64,000 nt of DNA from Microbulbifer sp. ALW1 (GTDB taxonomy: Bacteria > Pseudomonadota > Gammaproteobacteria > Pseudomonadales > Cellvibrionaceae), in the NCBI RefSeq assembly GCF_009903625.1, contig NZ_CP047569.1, positions 2,520,501 through 2,584,500 on the forward strand. Direction: 5' to 3'. Made by a program: the position numbers and the translations under genes. Shown piece after piece: positions 43,634 to 52,938 of the stretch (the first letter of the stretch is position 1; each line of letters begins with the position of its first letter). The notes beneath the pieces were generated by a model. The model saw nothing but the letters and a program-made list of their open reading frames with translations. It ran no database searches and was not told the origin of the DNA.

Positions 43634-45892
43634 ATGTCGAGTGTCGGGCAGGAGGTCGAAAAGCCCGTCATAGGGCGTCTGGTGGTCGTCGGTATAGGTC
43701 TGATCGGTGGCAGCCTGGCGCTGGGGCTGAAGGCTGCCAGCGGCTGCCGTGAAGTGGTCGGTGTGGCGCGTCGGCCCCAGACCTGTGAGGAGGCGGTGGC
43801 CCTGGGCGTGGTCGACAGGGCGGTGACGGACATTGCGGAGGTGTTGCCGGAGCTGGAAGCGGGGGATGTTATTTTCGTCTCGGTGCCGACGCTTACGGTG
43901 GAGGCGGTGTTCGCGCAGTTGAAAGACCGGATTCCTGCGGGCGTCACCGTGACCGATGGCGCCAGTGTGAAGGGCAGTGTGGTGGCCGCTGCGGAAAAGG
44001 TCTGGGGGCAGGTGCCGGACTTCCTGGTGCCAGGGCATCCTATTGCCGGCTCCGAACAGAGCGGTGTGACCGCTGCGCGGGATGACCTGTATATTGCCCA
44101 TCGCATAATTCTGACGCCGCTGGAAAATACAGCGCCTGAGCACGCCGAGCGGATACAGGCCATGTGGCAGGCGGTGGGCGCGGAAGTGCTGTCCATGCCG
44201 GTGGGGGAGCACGACGAAGTGCTTGCCGCCACCAGTCATCTGCCTCATGTCATTGCATTCGGGCTGGTGGATACCCTGGCCCACGATGCGGAAAACGAGA
44301 ATATTTTTCGCTATGCCGCTGGCGGCTTTCGGGATTTTACCCGTATCGCTTCCAGTGACCCGGTTATGTGGCGGGACATCATGCTCGCCAACCGCGATGC
44401 GATCCTCAAATCCATCGATCTCTATACCTCCAATCTGGACTCTCTGCGCAGTGCCATTGCCAGCGGCGACAGCGAACATCTGATGGGGGTTTTTACCCGG
44501 GCCAAGGCGGCGCGGGATCATTTCACCAAAATGCTGGCCAAAAAAGCGTATACGGAAACTATGGAAGCGAAGGAAGTGATTTTTATTGCCCAGCCGGGCG
44601 GTGCAGTAAATGGCGATCTGCGAGTGCCGGGGGACAAATCCATGTCGCACCGCTCGATCATGCTCGGCTCTCTGGCCGAAGGTGTCACCGAGGTAGAAGG
44701 GTTCCTGGAAGGGGAAGACGCCCTGGCAACCCTGCAGTCGTTCCGTGATATGGGTGTCGTCATCGAGGGTCCGGTGAATGGTCGCGTTACCATTCATGGC
44801 GTGGGCATGCACGGCCTGCAGGCACCTCCTGGGCCTCTGTATGTGGGCAATTCCGGTACTTCCATGCGCCTGTTGGCGGGCCTGCTGGCCGGGCAGAAGT
44901 TCGACACCGTGTTAACCGGCGACGAGTCCCTGTCAAAGCGCCCCATGAACCGGGTTGCCAACCCGCTGCGCGACATGGGTGCCCAGGTGGGAACCGGTGA
45001 AGATGGCCGGCCGCCGCTCAAGATCAAGGGTGGCCAACAATTGAAAGCCATCGATTACACTTTGCCCATGGCGAGTGCGCAGGTGAAATCCTGTGTGCTG
45101 CTGGCGGGTCTCTACGCAGAAGGTGAGACCAGCACTACCGAGCCGGCGCCCACCCGCGATCACACCGAGCGGATGCTGGCGGGCTTTGGTTATGACGTGC
45201 AGCGCGACGGCCCTCGCGCCAGCCTCTCTGGTGGTGGCAAGTTGTCTGCCTGTCATATCGATGTACCCGCGGATATTTCATCGGCGACTTTCTTTATGGT
45301 GGCAGCCTCCATTGCCCCCGGATCCGATGTACTGTTGCAGCACGTGGGTATCAACCCCACCCGCGATGGCGCCATCAATATCCTGCGTGCCATGGGAGCG
45401 GACATTACCCTGGAGAATCAGCGCGAAGTGGGTGGCGAGCCAGTGGCGGATATCCGCGTGCGCTACGCGCCATTAAAAGGAATCAAGATTCCGGAAGACC
45501 AGGTGCCGCTGGCCATCGACGAATTTCCGGCCATCTTTGTGGCGGCGGCCTGTGCTGAAGGCGAGACAGTGCTCACTGGCGCCGAAGAACTGCGGGTCAA
45601 GGAGAGTGACCGTATCCAGGCCATGGCCGACGGTCTTAAAATTCTCGGAATCAACGCCGAACCGACGCCGGACGGCATCGTCATTCAGGGCAAGGGTGCC
45701 AGTGAGGGCGCGGTATTCGGTGGCGGTGAAGTCGATAGCCTCGGTGACCACCGCATTGCCATGTCGTTTTCCGTGGCGGCGCTGCGCGCGGGTGCGGATA
45801 TCCGTATCCTGCACTGTGCCAATGTGGCGACGTCTTTCCCGAACTTTGCCGAGCTGGCCAATCGCGCCGGTATGCAGCTGGAAGTGCGCTGA
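43634..45892 (+). CDS. tyrA-aroA: Fused prephenate dehydrogenase and EPSP synthase
   Basis: 752-residue fusion for tyrosine and chorismate synthesis. The first half (about 1-310) is prephenate dehydrogenase with the NAD motif VVVGIGLIGGSLALGL, DGASVKGSVV, GHPIAGSEQSG and the ATSHLPHVIAFGL segment. The second half (about 320-752) is 5-enolpyruvylshikimate-3-phosphate synthase with VPGDKSMSHRSIML, YVGNSGTSMRLLAGLL, AQVKSCVLLAGL, DISSATFFMVAASI and LRVKESDRIQAMA. The same fusion is known in Pseudomonas at this place, there after hisC. Translation is coupled to pheA with no gap. The EPSP part has the standard class I Gly/Pro-containing loop. Confidence 0.95.
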   Translation: MSSVGQEVEKPVIGRLVVVGIGLIGGSLALGLKAASGCREVVGVARRPQTCEEAVALGVVDRAVTDIAEVLPELEAGDVIFVSVPTLTVEAVFAQLKDRIPAGVTVTDGASVKGSVVAAAEKVWGQVPDFLVPGHPIAGSEQSGVTAARDDLYIAHRIILTPLENTAPEHAERIQAMWQAVGAEVLSMPVGEHDEVLAATSHLPHVIAFGLVDTLAHDAENENIFRYAAGGFRDFTRIASSDPVMWRDIMLANRDAILKSIDLYTSNLDSLRSAIASGDSEHLMGVFTRAKAARDHFTKMLAKKAYTETMEAKEVIFIAQPGGAVNGDLRVPGDKSMSHRSIMLGSLAEGVTEVEGFLEGEDALATLQSFRDMGVVIEGPVNGRVTIHGVGMHGLQAPPGPLYVGNSGTSMRLLAGLLAGQKFDTVLTGDESLSKRPMNRVANPLRDMGAQVGTGEDGRPPLKIKGGQQLKAIDYTLPMASAQVKSCVLLAGLYAEGETSTTEPAPTRDHTERMLAGFGYDVQRDGPRASLSGGGKLSACHIDVPADISSATFFMVAASIAPGSDVLLQHVGINPTRDGAINILRAMGADITLENQREVGGEPVADIRVRYAPLKGIKIPEDQVPLAIDEFPAIFVAAACAEGETVLTGAEELRVKESDRIQAMADGLKILGINAEPTPDGIVIQGKGASEGAVFGGGEVDSLGDHRIAMSFSVAALRAGADIRILHCANVATSFPNFAELANRAGMQLEVR

Positions 45893-45950
45893 GCGCGCTT
45901 CCTGTCTCCGTTCACCCTACAACTAACGTAAGCAGTATCACCGATTAGTT

Positions 45951-46649
45951 ATGACTGAAGCAGCTAACCTGAACTCGCAACAGGCTCCCGTAATCACCAT
46001 CGACGGCCCCAGTGGCTCCGGCAAGGGCACTATTGCCAAGTTACTGGCGGATTCCCTCGGGTATGAATTGCTGGACTCCGGCGCTCTCTACCGGTTGACC
46101 GCGCTCGCGGCACTCAATGGCGAGGTGGATCTCTCTGATGAGGCGCGTCTGGCAGAGATTGCCGGCAATCTGGATATCCGTTTTGCAGTGGCAAATGGTG
46201 AGGTGGCTGCCGTTCTGCAGGGTGTGGATGTGAGCCGGGATATCCGCATGGAGCGCGTGAGCATGGCGGCCTCCAAGGTGGCTGCGGTTCCTGTGGTGCG
46301 CGAGGCGCTGCTGCAGCGCCAGCGGGACTTTCGCCAGGCGCCGGGCCTGGTGGCTGACGGCCGCGATATGGGCACCACGGTTTTCCCTGACGCGCCGGTC
46401 AAGGTCTTTCTCACAGCCAGTGCGGAAGAGCGCGCCCGCCGCCGCTATGATCAGTTGCAGGGCAGGGGGGTTTCTGTTAGCCTCCGCGACCTGCTGAAGG
46501 ACATCCGCGCCCGGGACGACCGGGATATGAACCGCGCAGCCTCCCCTTTGGCACCGGCAGAAGATGCTGTGGTGCTGGATAGTACGGACATCGGCATAAA
46601 CGATGTTCTGCAAAAAGTGCTCGACCTGGTACATGAACGTATTCGTTGA
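45951..46649 (+). CDS. cmk: Cytidylate kinase
   Basis: P-loop kinase of 232 residues phosphorylating CMP and dCMP. The loop is [17 protein letters not shown] at about 16-32, followed by [16 protein letters not shown], the [23 protein letters not shown] helix region, the [31 protein letters not shown] nucleotide-base segment, and the [25 protein letters not shown] end. It is complete and of normal length. It lies 58 bp after the aroA fusion and before rpsA, a very widely conserved pair. Confidence 0.96.
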   Translation: MTEAANLNSQQAPVITIDGPSGSGKGTIAKLLADSLGYELLDSGALYRLTALAALNGEVDLSDEARLAEIAGNLDIRFAVANGEVAAVLQGVDVSRDIRMERVSMAASKVAAVPVVREALLQRQRDFRQAPGLVADGRDMGTTVFPDAPVKVFLTASAEERARRRYDQLQGRGVSVSLRDLLKDIRARDDRDMNRAASPLAPAEDAVVLDSTDIGINDVLQKVLDLVHERIR

Positions 46650-46714
46650 GCCAGACTGAGAATCAGGTTCCAGAAAGTGGTTCCTAGGATTCAGTCCCTA
46701 CAATTTGTTTTCTA

Positions 46715-46758
46715 ACGACAGCGGCCGGGATCAGCCAGAATTGCCCGGCCGCTGTCGT
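46715..46758 (+). other. 15-bp perfect hairpin between cmk and rpsA
   Basis: Arms 46715-46729 (ACGACAGCGGCCGGG) and 46744-46758 are perfectly complementary around a 14-nt loop. No T run follows, so it may be a leaky terminator of cmk or a leader structure of the rpsA transcript. Confidence 0.5.
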
Positions 46759-46857
46759 AATCTAACCCGCGTACTGGCAGCGCGGCGGGGTCTGAGCTGA
46801 AGATTGACTAACTTATACAGTCATCCGCGGCCGGGCCTACCCATATAGGTATGAGTA

Positions 46858-48537
46858 ATGACCGAGAACTTTGCTGAGTTATTTGAAGAGAGCTTGAAGA
46901 GTGTTGAGATGGCGCCTGGCGCTATCGTGACCGGCCTGGTAATCGACATCGATAAAGACTGGGTAACCGTACACGCGGGCCTGAAGTCTGAAGGTGTTAT
47001 TCCGGCAGAGCAGTTCAAAAACGAAAAAGGCGAAGTCGATCTGCAGATCGGCGACGAAGTACAGGTTGCCCTGGAAGCTGTAGAAGATGGCTTCGGTGAA
47101 ACCCGTCTGTCCCGCGAAAAAGCCAAGCGCGCTGAAGCTTGGAAAATCCTCGACGCTGCACACGCTGCAGACGAAGTGGTTAAGGGTGTTATCAGCGGCA
47201 AGGTTAAGGGTGGTTTCACCGTTGACGTGGCCAACATCCGCGCGTTCCTGCCTGGCTCTCTGGTAGATGTACGTCCGGTTCGCGACACCGCGCACCTGGA
47301 AGGCAAAGAGCTCGACTTTAAAGTGATCAAGCTGGACGCCAAGCGCAACAACGTTGTTGTTTCCCGTCGCGCCGTGATGGAAGCAGCCAACAGCGAAGAG
47401 CGTGAAGCCCTGCTGGCCAGCCTGCAAGAAGGCATGGCGATCAAAGGTATCGTGAAGAACCTGACCGACTACGGTGCTTTCGTAGATCTGGGCGGTATCG
47501 ACGGCCTGCTGCACATCACCGACATGGCTTGGAAGCGCATCAAGCACCCGAGCGAGATCGTGAACGTTGGCGACGAGATCGACGTAAAAGTCCTGAAATT
47601 CGACCGCGAGCGCAGCCGTGTATCCCTGGGCCTGAAGCAACTGGGCGAAGATCCTTGGGTATCCATCAAGCAGCGTTACCCGGAAAACAGCCGCGTGAAA
47701 GCGGTTGTAACCAACCTGACCGACTACGGCTGCTTCGCCGAGCTGGAAGAAGGTGTGGAAGGTCTGGTACACGTTTCCGAAATGGATTGGACCAACAAGA
47801 ACATTCACCCGTCCAAAGTTGTCAACGTTGGCGACGAGGTCGAGGTAATGATTCTTGATATCGACGAAGAGCGTCGTCGTATCTCCCTGGGTATCAAGCA
47901 GTGCCAGGAAAATCCGTGGGATGCCTTCGCGCGTAAATTCGCTAAAGGCGACAAGATCTCCGGTAAAATCAAGTCCATCACTGACTTCGGTATCTTCATT
48001 GGTCTGGACGGCAGCATCGACGGTCTGGTTCACCTGTCCGACATCTCCTGGAACGAAGCTGGCGAAGACGCCGTGCGTAAGTTCAAGAAAGGTGACGAGC
48101 TGGAAACCGTTATCCTGGGTATCGACTCCGACCGCGAGCGTATCTCCCTGGGTATCAAGCAGCTGGAATCCGATCCGTTCTCTGATTACGTAGCCACCAA
48201 CGATCGCGGCAGCATCGTAATGGGTACCATCAAAGAAGTTGACGCCAAGCAGGCGATCATCACCCTGGCGGACGAAGTCGAAGGCGTACTGCGCGCTTCC
48301 GAAATCAGCCGCGACAAGGTTGAAGATGCTCGCAACGCCCTGAAAGAAGGCGAAGAAGTGGAGACCAAGATCACCAGCGTGGATCGCAAGAACCGCGTGA
48401 TCAGCCTCTCCATCAAAGCCAAAGATCAGGACGATGAGAAGCAAGCCATCAAGGATCACAGCAAGAAGCAAGCTGAACAGGTTCAGCCGGCGACTATCGG
48501 TGACCTGATCAAGGCGCAAATGAATAACAAAGATTAA
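46858..48537 (+). CDS. rpsA: 30S ribosomal protein S1
   Basis: 559-residue mRNA-binding ribosomal protein with six S1 domains. The start [26 protein letters not shown] is typical. Repeated S1 signatures are visible: [49 protein letters not shown] and [25 protein letters not shown], each followed by a V-x-S-L-G-L/I-K-Q element. Codon use is strongly biased as for highly expressed genes, which also produces a long open frame on the opposite strand. Two hairpins downstream end the transcript. Confidence 0.97.
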   Translation: MTENFAELFEESLKSVEMAPGAIVTGLVIDIDKDWVTVHAGLKSEGVIPAEQFKNEKGEVDLQIGDEVQVALEAVEDGFGETRLSREKAKRAEAWKILDAAHAADEVVKGVISGKVKGGFTVDVANIRAFLPGSLVDVRPVRDTAHLEGKELDFKVIKLDAKRNNVVVSRRAVMEAANSEEREALLASLQEGMAIKGIVKNLTDYGAFVDLGGIDGLLHITDMAWKRIKHPSEIVNVGDEIDVKVLKFDRERSRVSLGLKQLGEDPWVSIKQRYPENSRVKAVVTNLTDYGCFAELEEGVEGLVHVSEMDWTNKNIHPSKVVNVGDEVEVMILDIDEERRRISLGIKQCQENPWDAFARKFAKGDKISGKIKSITDFGIFIGLDGSIDGLVHLSDISWNEAGEDAVRKFKKGDELETVILGIDSDRERISLGIKQLESDPFSDYVATNDRGSIVMGTIKEVDAKQAIITLADEVEGVLRASEISRDKVEDARNALKEGEEVETKITSVDRKNRVISLSIKAKDQDDEKQAIKDHSKKQAEQVQPATIGDLIKAQMNNKD

Positions 48538-48555
48538 TAATCTTCTGTTATCAAA

Positions 48556-48617
48556 AGCCTCGGATCGATGATCTGAGGCTATTCGAAAGCCGGACTGGGG
48601 TTGCTCAGTCCGGCTTT
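48556..48617 (+). terminator. Paired hairpins after rpsA
   Basis: The first stem is AGCCTCGGATC with GATCTGAGGCT (48556-48580). The second is AAAGCCGGACTG with CAGTCCGGCTTT (48586-48617), a perfect 12-bp stem ending in TTTCT. The second is the likely intrinsic terminator. Confidence 0.8.
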
Positions 48618-48678
48618 CTAGTAGATGATTGCCGCTATTCTAGAATAATCAATGACTTAGATAGGATTGCGGGGGCGC

Positions 48679-48987
48679 ATGACCAAGTCTGAACTGATCG
48701 AGAAGATTGCTCTGAGGTTGGATCAGCTGCCGGTAAAGGATGTAGAGCTGGCGGTCAAAGTCATGCTGGACACCATGTCTGGTGTACTGGCTGAGGGCGA
48801 GCGAATAGAAATTCGCGGTTTTGGCAGTTTTTCTCTGCACTACCGCGCGCCGAGAACGGGGCGCAACCCCAAAACCGGTGACTCCGTGGAGCTGGCGGGC
48901 AAATACGTGCCGCACTTCAAGCCGGGAAAAGAGCTCAGGGATAGGGTAAATCAGCAGTTGAAACGGGATGCGCTGGAGAGTGCGTGA
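48679..48987 (+). CDS. ihfB: Integration host factor subunit beta
   Basis: 102-residue DNA-bending protein. The ATG at 48679 gives the family start [11 protein letters not shown]; an upstream in-frame start at 48667 would add four residues not seen in homologues. The DNA-binding arm [44 protein letters not shown] is complete and carries the beta-specific residues, including the intercalating Pro in the arm region. It pairs with IhfA (not in this window). Position after rpsA is the conserved gammaproteobacterial order. Confidence 0.96.
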   Translation: MTKSELIEKIALRLDQLPVKDVELAVKVMLDTMSGVLAEGERIEIRGFGSFSLHYRAPRTGRNPKTGDSVELAGKYVPHFKPGKELRDRVNQQLKRDALESA

Positions 48988-49063
48988 TTGCCGAGCTGAT
49001 TGCCGTGGGCTAACACTGTAACGGACTTATTGATTTTCACCCCTTCCGGGACCGGAGGTTTAC

Positions 49064-49372
49064 TTGTCTTTTCTGCGCTGGATATCGCGACTGCTGTTCG
49101 GGGTGCTGGCCCTGGTGTGCTTGGCACTGGGTGTTTATTTCGCCGTGGATAACCCTGAAAGTATCACCCCGAGATTTGCCGGGTATGCACTGTTTCCGGG
49201 TAGTGTGGGCTTTTGGCTGATCGGCTTTTTACTGATAGGCGCGCTACTGGGGTTCCTTGCCAGCCTGCTGCCATATTACACCGAGCGCCACAGAGTCAAA
49301 GGGTTGGAGCGACAGTTACTGCGTACCGAGCGCGAGCTGCAGACTGTGCGCCGCCAGGTTGCCGGAGACTGA
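49064..49372 (+). CDS. lapA: LapA-family inner-membrane protein
   Basis: 102-residue protein with two membrane helices (ISRLLFGVLALVCLALGVYFAV and GSVGFWLIGFLLIGALLGFLASLL) and a C-terminal basic coiled-coil-like segment (RVKGLERQLLRTERELQTVRRQV), as in LapA/DUF1049. It uses TTG 49064, supported by GGAGG at 49054-49058. LapA works with LapB in lipopolysaccharide assembly control in E. coli. The lapB gene starts two bases after its stop, so translation is coupled. Confidence 0.9.
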   Translation: MSFLRWISRLLFGVLALVCLALGVYFAVDNPESITPRFAGYALFPGSVGFWLIGFLLIGALLGFLASLLPYYTERHRVKGLERQLLRTERELQTVRRQVAGD

Positions 49373-49373
49373 G

Positions 49374-50564
49374 TTGAGCGACCTGACGTTTTTCTTCTTC
49401 ATTTTTGCGGCTATTGCCATAGGTTGGTACCTGGGGCGCAAGAGCGGCAAAAAGAAAGGTGCCAAAAACAATCAGCACCAGGCGCTGGCGCAGTCCTATG
49501 CGCAGGGCCTCAATTACCTCCTCAGTGAGCGTCACAATGACGCCATCGAAAAATTTATTGATGCGCTGGAAGTTAGCAGCGCGACCTTCGACACGCACCT
49601 GGCGCTCGGCAACCTGCTGCGCAAGCGGGGCGAGCACGACCAGGCCATTCGCGTCCATCAGAACCTTCTCGCGCGCCCAAGTCTTAACCGGATCAGTCAG
49701 CAGAAAGCGCAGCTTGAGCTGGCACGGGATTATATCGCCGCCGGTTGGTTAGACCGGGCAGAGCGCCTGCTGCAGGAGCTGGTGGAAACGTCTTCCGAAC
49801 TGCGCAGTACCAGCCTGGAGTACCTGGTTGAGGTATATCGGGATGAACGCGAGTGGGCCAAGGCCATTCATGCGGTCAACCTGCTACACGGGCGCCGTTT
49901 CAAACGTCTGCCAGGGGAGTGGGCGCCAGTGCAGGCACACTTCTGCTGCGAGCTGGCGGAAGAAGCCATTAACGGCAAGGATTACCTGAGTGCGCGCAAG
50001 CATATTGACGCTGCGCTCAATTACGATCGCCACTCGGTGCGTGCCAACCTGTTGCTTGGGCGGCTCGAGTATCTGCTGGGGCGACCCCAGGAGGGTATCA
50101 AGGTACTCGAGCGGGTACCCAAGCAAAATCCGGATTACATCCCGGAAATCCTGGAGCTGCTGATCACCTGCTATGACGCTGTTGGTGACGAGCGTGGACT
50201 GGAACGCTACCTGGAAAACCTGCTCAAGGAGCACCCTTCCAATAGCGTATTGATTGCGTTGACCGAGCGTATTCACCAGCAACAGAGTGAAGCCGAAGCG
50301 GCGGCATTTTTAGGCAAGCAGCTTGCGCTGCGACCGTCGCTGCGGGGGCTTGGGCATTTCCTAAACTTGCATATCGACACGACTCAGGGGCGCGCCAGAG
50401 AAAACCTGTTTCTGCTGAAAAACCTGATCGATCAACTGATTGCCAGCCGTCCCCATTACCGCTGCAACAATTGCGGTTTTTCCGGCAATCAACTCCATTG
50501 GCTGTGCCCCAGCTGCAAGCGTTGGGACAGTGTGCGCTCGGTAAAAGGTATTGAGGGCGAGTAA
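49374..50564 (+). CDS. lapB: Lipopolysaccharide assembly regulator LapB (YciM)
   Basis: 396-residue membrane-anchored TPR protein that in E. coli guides FtsH-mediated turnover of LpxC. The N-terminal helix FFFFIFAAIAIGWYLGRKSGKK is followed by TPR repeats (SYAQGLNYLLSERHNDAIEKFIDALEVSS, THLALGNLLRKRGEHDQAIRVHQNLL and others) and a C-terminal rubredoxin-type metal site YRCNNCGFSGNQLHWLCPSCKRW with four Cys. TTG 49374 is the start, with GGAG at 49364-49367; the frame is open further upstream within lapA but that is overlap. It is followed 53 bp later by pyrF, the usual neighbour. Confidence 0.93.
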   Translation: MSDLTFFFFIFAAIAIGWYLGRKSGKKKGAKNNQHQALAQSYAQGLNYLLSERHNDAIEKFIDALEVSSATFDTHLALGNLLRKRGEHDQAIRVHQNLLARPSLNRISQQKAQLELARDYIAAGWLDRAERLLQELVETSSELRSTSLEYLVEVYRDEREWAKAIHAVNLLHGRRFKRLPGEWAPVQAHFCCELAEEAINGKDYLSARKHIDAALNYDRHSVRANLLLGRLEYLLGRPQEGIKVLERVPKQNPDYIPEILELLITCYDAVGDERGLERYLENLLKEHPSNSVLIALTERIHQQQSEAEAAAFLGKQLALRPSLRGLGHFLNLHIDTTQGRARENLFLLKNLIDQLIASRPHYRCNNCGFSGNQLHWLCPSCKRWDSVRSVKGIEGE

Positions 50565-50617
50565 GCCCCGGCCCTGCCGCAAGCCCGTTTCATCCATTCT
50601 GATACTTGAGGTGTTCC

Positions 50618-51334
50618 TTGACTGACTCCGTTCTCTCTCCGGTAATTGTGGCGCTGGACTACGATAGTGCCGAAGCCGCACTCGCGATGGCAGCCCAGCT
50701 GGACCCGGCGGTTTGCCGGGTAAAAGTAGGTAAAGAGCTGTTTACGATCGCGGGGCCGGACCTGGTTCGCCGGTTGGTGGCGGACGGATTTGAGGTGTTT
50801 CTGGATCTGAAGTTTCACGATATCCCGAATACCGTGGCGGCGGCGGTAAAGGCTGCGGCAAACCTGGGTGTTTGGATGGTGAATGTGCATGCCAGTGGTG
50901 GAGAGCGGATGATGCGGGCGGCGGCAGATGTGCTGGCACCGCTCGGGGACAAGCGTCCGCTGCTGATCGGAGTGACGGTCTTAACTAGTACCGCGGAAGA
51001 CGAGCTGGCACCGGTTGGTGTCAGTCGGCCTCTGAAAGAGCAGGTTGTCGCACTGGCCGAGCTGGCAAAAAGCAGTGGTCTGGACGGGGTGGTCTGTTCG
51101 GCGCAGGAGGCGGAAACGCTCAAGCAGGCATGCGGCAGTGAGTTTGCCCTGGTAACTCCGGGAATCCGCCCGGTCGGGTCTGCTGCCGGAGATCAGCGTA
51201 GGATCGTGACCCCGGTAGATGCCCTGAAAAATGGCTCCGACTATCTGGTAATTGGCCGCCCGATTACCGGAGCAGAGAAGCCCGCTGAGGCGCTCAAGGC
51301 CATTGTCGATGACATCCTGAATCACGCTAGTTGA
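50618..51334 (+). CDS. pyrF: Orotidine 5'-phosphate decarboxylase
   Basis: 238-residue TIM-barrel enzyme making UMP from OMP. The start is TTG 50618 with GAGG at 50608-50611, giving the family N-terminus [15 protein letters not shown]. The catalytic segment [13 protein letters not shown] contains the Asp-Lys-x-x-Asp array, and VTPGIRP and [16 protein letters not shown] form the phosphate-binding end. It is the third consecutive gene here with a TTG start. Gene order lapA-lapB-pyrF is conserved in gammaproteobacteria. Confidence 0.95.
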   Translation: MTDSVLSPVIVALDYDSAEAALAMAAQLDPAVCRVKVGKELFTIAGPDLVRRLVADGFEVFLDLKFHDIPNTVAAAVKAAANLGVWMVNVHASGGERMMRAAADVLAPLGDKRPLLIGVTVLTSTAEDELAPVGVSRPLKEQVVALAELAKSSGLDGVVCSAQEAETLKQACGSEFALVTPGIRPVGSAAGDQRRIVTPVDALKNGSDYLVIGRPITGAEKPAEALKAIVDDILNHAS

Positions 51335-51503
51335 GACGCTGGTGTAGAACCTGCGCACCATATAGCCTGGTGGCGTCAGTGCTGTAATAGTGTGTAATGG
51401 CCAAAGGCTTAAAAGTTTCGGAATAACTGGTAAAGTCGATGGCGCTTGGGGAGGTTTGTGGTCCCATGGAGTGAAGACCAAAACAAACAAAAAGGATTTT
51501 GCA

Positions 51504-51803
51504 ATGAAACATATTCGAACTCTTCTTGCCACTGTATTCGCAATTTCGCTGCTGTTGACCAATGTGCAACTGGCGGCCGCGGAAGATCAGGTCGCAGAGG
51601 CGCAGCTGCAGCTGGTCAACCTGAATACAGCTTCGGCGGAGGAACTGTCGGAAGTGCTCGAAGGCGTAGGGCCGGCCAGGGCCGAGCTGATCGTGCAGTA
51701 CCGGGAGCAGAATGGAAATTTCTCCAGTGTTGAACAGCTGTTGGAGATCAAGGGGATAGGGGTTGCAACACTGGAGAAGAACAAAGATCGGATCCAGTTG
51801 TAA
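51504..51803 (+). CDS. comEA: ComEA-family helix-hairpin-helix protein
   Basis: 99-residue exported DNA-binding protein. It has a signal peptide (LLATVFAISLLLTNVQLAAA, cleavage near residue 25), then the ComEA double HhH: LVNLNTASAEELSEVLEGVGPARAELIVQYREQNGNFSSVEQLLEIKGIGVATLEKNKDRI. AAAGGA precedes ATG 51504. Such proteins bind incoming DNA in the periplasm during natural transformation, though gammaproteobacterial short forms may also have other roles. The gene is a single unit ended by the terminator at 51818-51842. Confidence 0.9.
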   Translation: MKHIRTLLATVFAISLLLTNVQLAAAEDQVAEAQLQLVNLNTASAEELSEVLEGVGPARAELIVQYREQNGNFSSVEQLLEIKGIGVATLEKNKDRIQL

Positions 51804-51817
51804 CCAGGATATCGAAA

Positions 51818-51842
51818 CAGCGCCTTAGGGCGCTGTTTTTTT
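51818..51842 (+). terminator. Terminator of comEA
   Basis: CAGCGCC, loop TTAG, GGCGCTG, then seven T. It is followed near 51868-51892 by a short tandem repeat of GCAGTTCTGTTA. Confidence 0.92.
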
Positions 51843-51954
51843 AGTGGTTCGGATAGTGGTCCTGATAGCAGTTCTGTTAGCAGTTCTGTTAGTAGCCCCG
51901 GGGCGAGCGTTCAATGTCGACCGGATCAAAGTTTAGAGGAATATTGTTCGCAGT

Positions 51955-52938
51955 ATGCGGTGGGTGATTATAGGTAGTTCCGGGTATATCGGTTCTGCGT
52001 TGTGCCGGTATCTGGTGCAGCGCGGTGAATCCGTACTTTCCATTTCTCGCCGACTGGCCGGGCCGGAAGGCTGCCAGCACCTGCAGATCGGCCAATTTCA
52101 AGGGCCCGCTTTTACGCAAGCTTTCCAGGCTGGAGACCGGGTTGTCTATGCGGCAGGTATCTCTTCAATTCGCGCGTGCAGAAAAAATCCTGCGCAGGCT
52201 GAGGCCCTGAATTGTGACTTGCCAGTGGCGCTTCTTCCGATTGCTGCCGCGGCTGGAGCTGAAAGCTTTCTGTACCTCTCCAGTGTCAAAGCGCTGAGCC
52301 CCCCCAGTGGGCTTGTTGCGGGGGAAAATGATGGCATCCCCGCACTGGATCCCTACGGGCAAAGCAAGTGGCGTGCTGAGCAGCGGTTGCTATCGGTTGA
52401 ATACCCCTGTCGGGTAAATATTTTAAGACCTGCGGCGGTTTACGGTGATTACCAGCCGGAAGGCGGTGGGATTGAAGGCAAAGTTGGTAAAGGTTCCCTG
52501 GAGAGTGATGCTCAGGAGGTCTCTCCTGCGCCAAGCAGCAAGCGGACATTTTTATGGAAGCGCCGACTGACACGCTGGGGGCGGTTGCTGCCGTGGCTGC
52601 CGGCAACGGGCTACCGCAGTTTCGTGGCGCTCGAAGATCTGCTGTCGGCCATTATTTTGATTGAAGGTGGGCGCCGCGATAGAGAAACGTTTATTGCTGC
52701 GGAACCCGGCTACTACAACCTGAGCCTGATCGGCAGTGCGGCCAGCGGGGTCTGTATAAAAAACAGCCGCCCACTTGGTAAAATATTGCTGTTTCCTTTT
52801 AAGTTGTTGTCACTAGTGGGAATAAAGGCAGGCGTGCTTGAGGTGGAGAGGAGCGAGCTTTATAGTGCTGGGCGGCTGAAGTCATTGCTCAATTGGCAGC
52901 CGAAGAGACGCTATGGTCAATTCCTGCGGGGGCTTTGA
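51955..52938 (+). CDS. NAD-dependent sugar epimerase (extended SDR)
   Basis: 327-residue extended short-chain dehydrogenase. The Rossmann motif WVIIGSSGYIGSALCRYL opens the protein; YLSSVKALSPPSG supplies the Ser and DPYGQSKWRAEQ the YxxxK pair, and VNILRPAAVYG is a family block. A region of about 30 residues (GGGIEGKVGKGSLESDAQEVSPAPSSKR, around 165-195) is not typical of the core and may be a loop insertion. Its stop overlaps the start of the next gene (TGATG). In Pseudomonas O-antigen loci such an epimerase (WbpV/WbpK-type) precedes wbpL and wbpM, and the arrangement here is the same. Confidence 0.85.
   Translation: MRWVIIGSSGYIGSALCRYLVQRGESVLSISRRLAGPEGCQHLQIGQFQGPAFTQAFQAGDRVVYAAGISSIRACRKNPAQAEALNCDLPVALLPIAAAAGAESFLYLSSVKALSPPSGLVAGENDGIPALDPYGQSKWRAEQRLLSVEYPCRVNILRPAAVYGDYQPEGGGIEGKVGKGSLESDAQEVSPAPSSKRTFLWKRRLTRWGRLLPWLPATGYRSFVALEDLLSAIILIEGGRRDRETFIAAEPGYYNLSLIGSAASGVCIKNSRPLGKILLFPFKLLSLVGIKAGVLEVERSELYSAGRLKSLLNWQPKRRYGQFLRGL

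Noticed and set aside
42509..44812. 767-codon open frame antisense to pheA and the tyrA-aroA fusion
   Set aside because: The translation is rich in His, Gln and Arg without any motif, and both sense genes are fully conserved.
46879..48519. Open frame of 546 codons antisense to rpsA
   Set aside because: It results from the strong codon bias of rpsA, where third-position C excludes stops on the opposite strand. Its translation has no recognisable domain.
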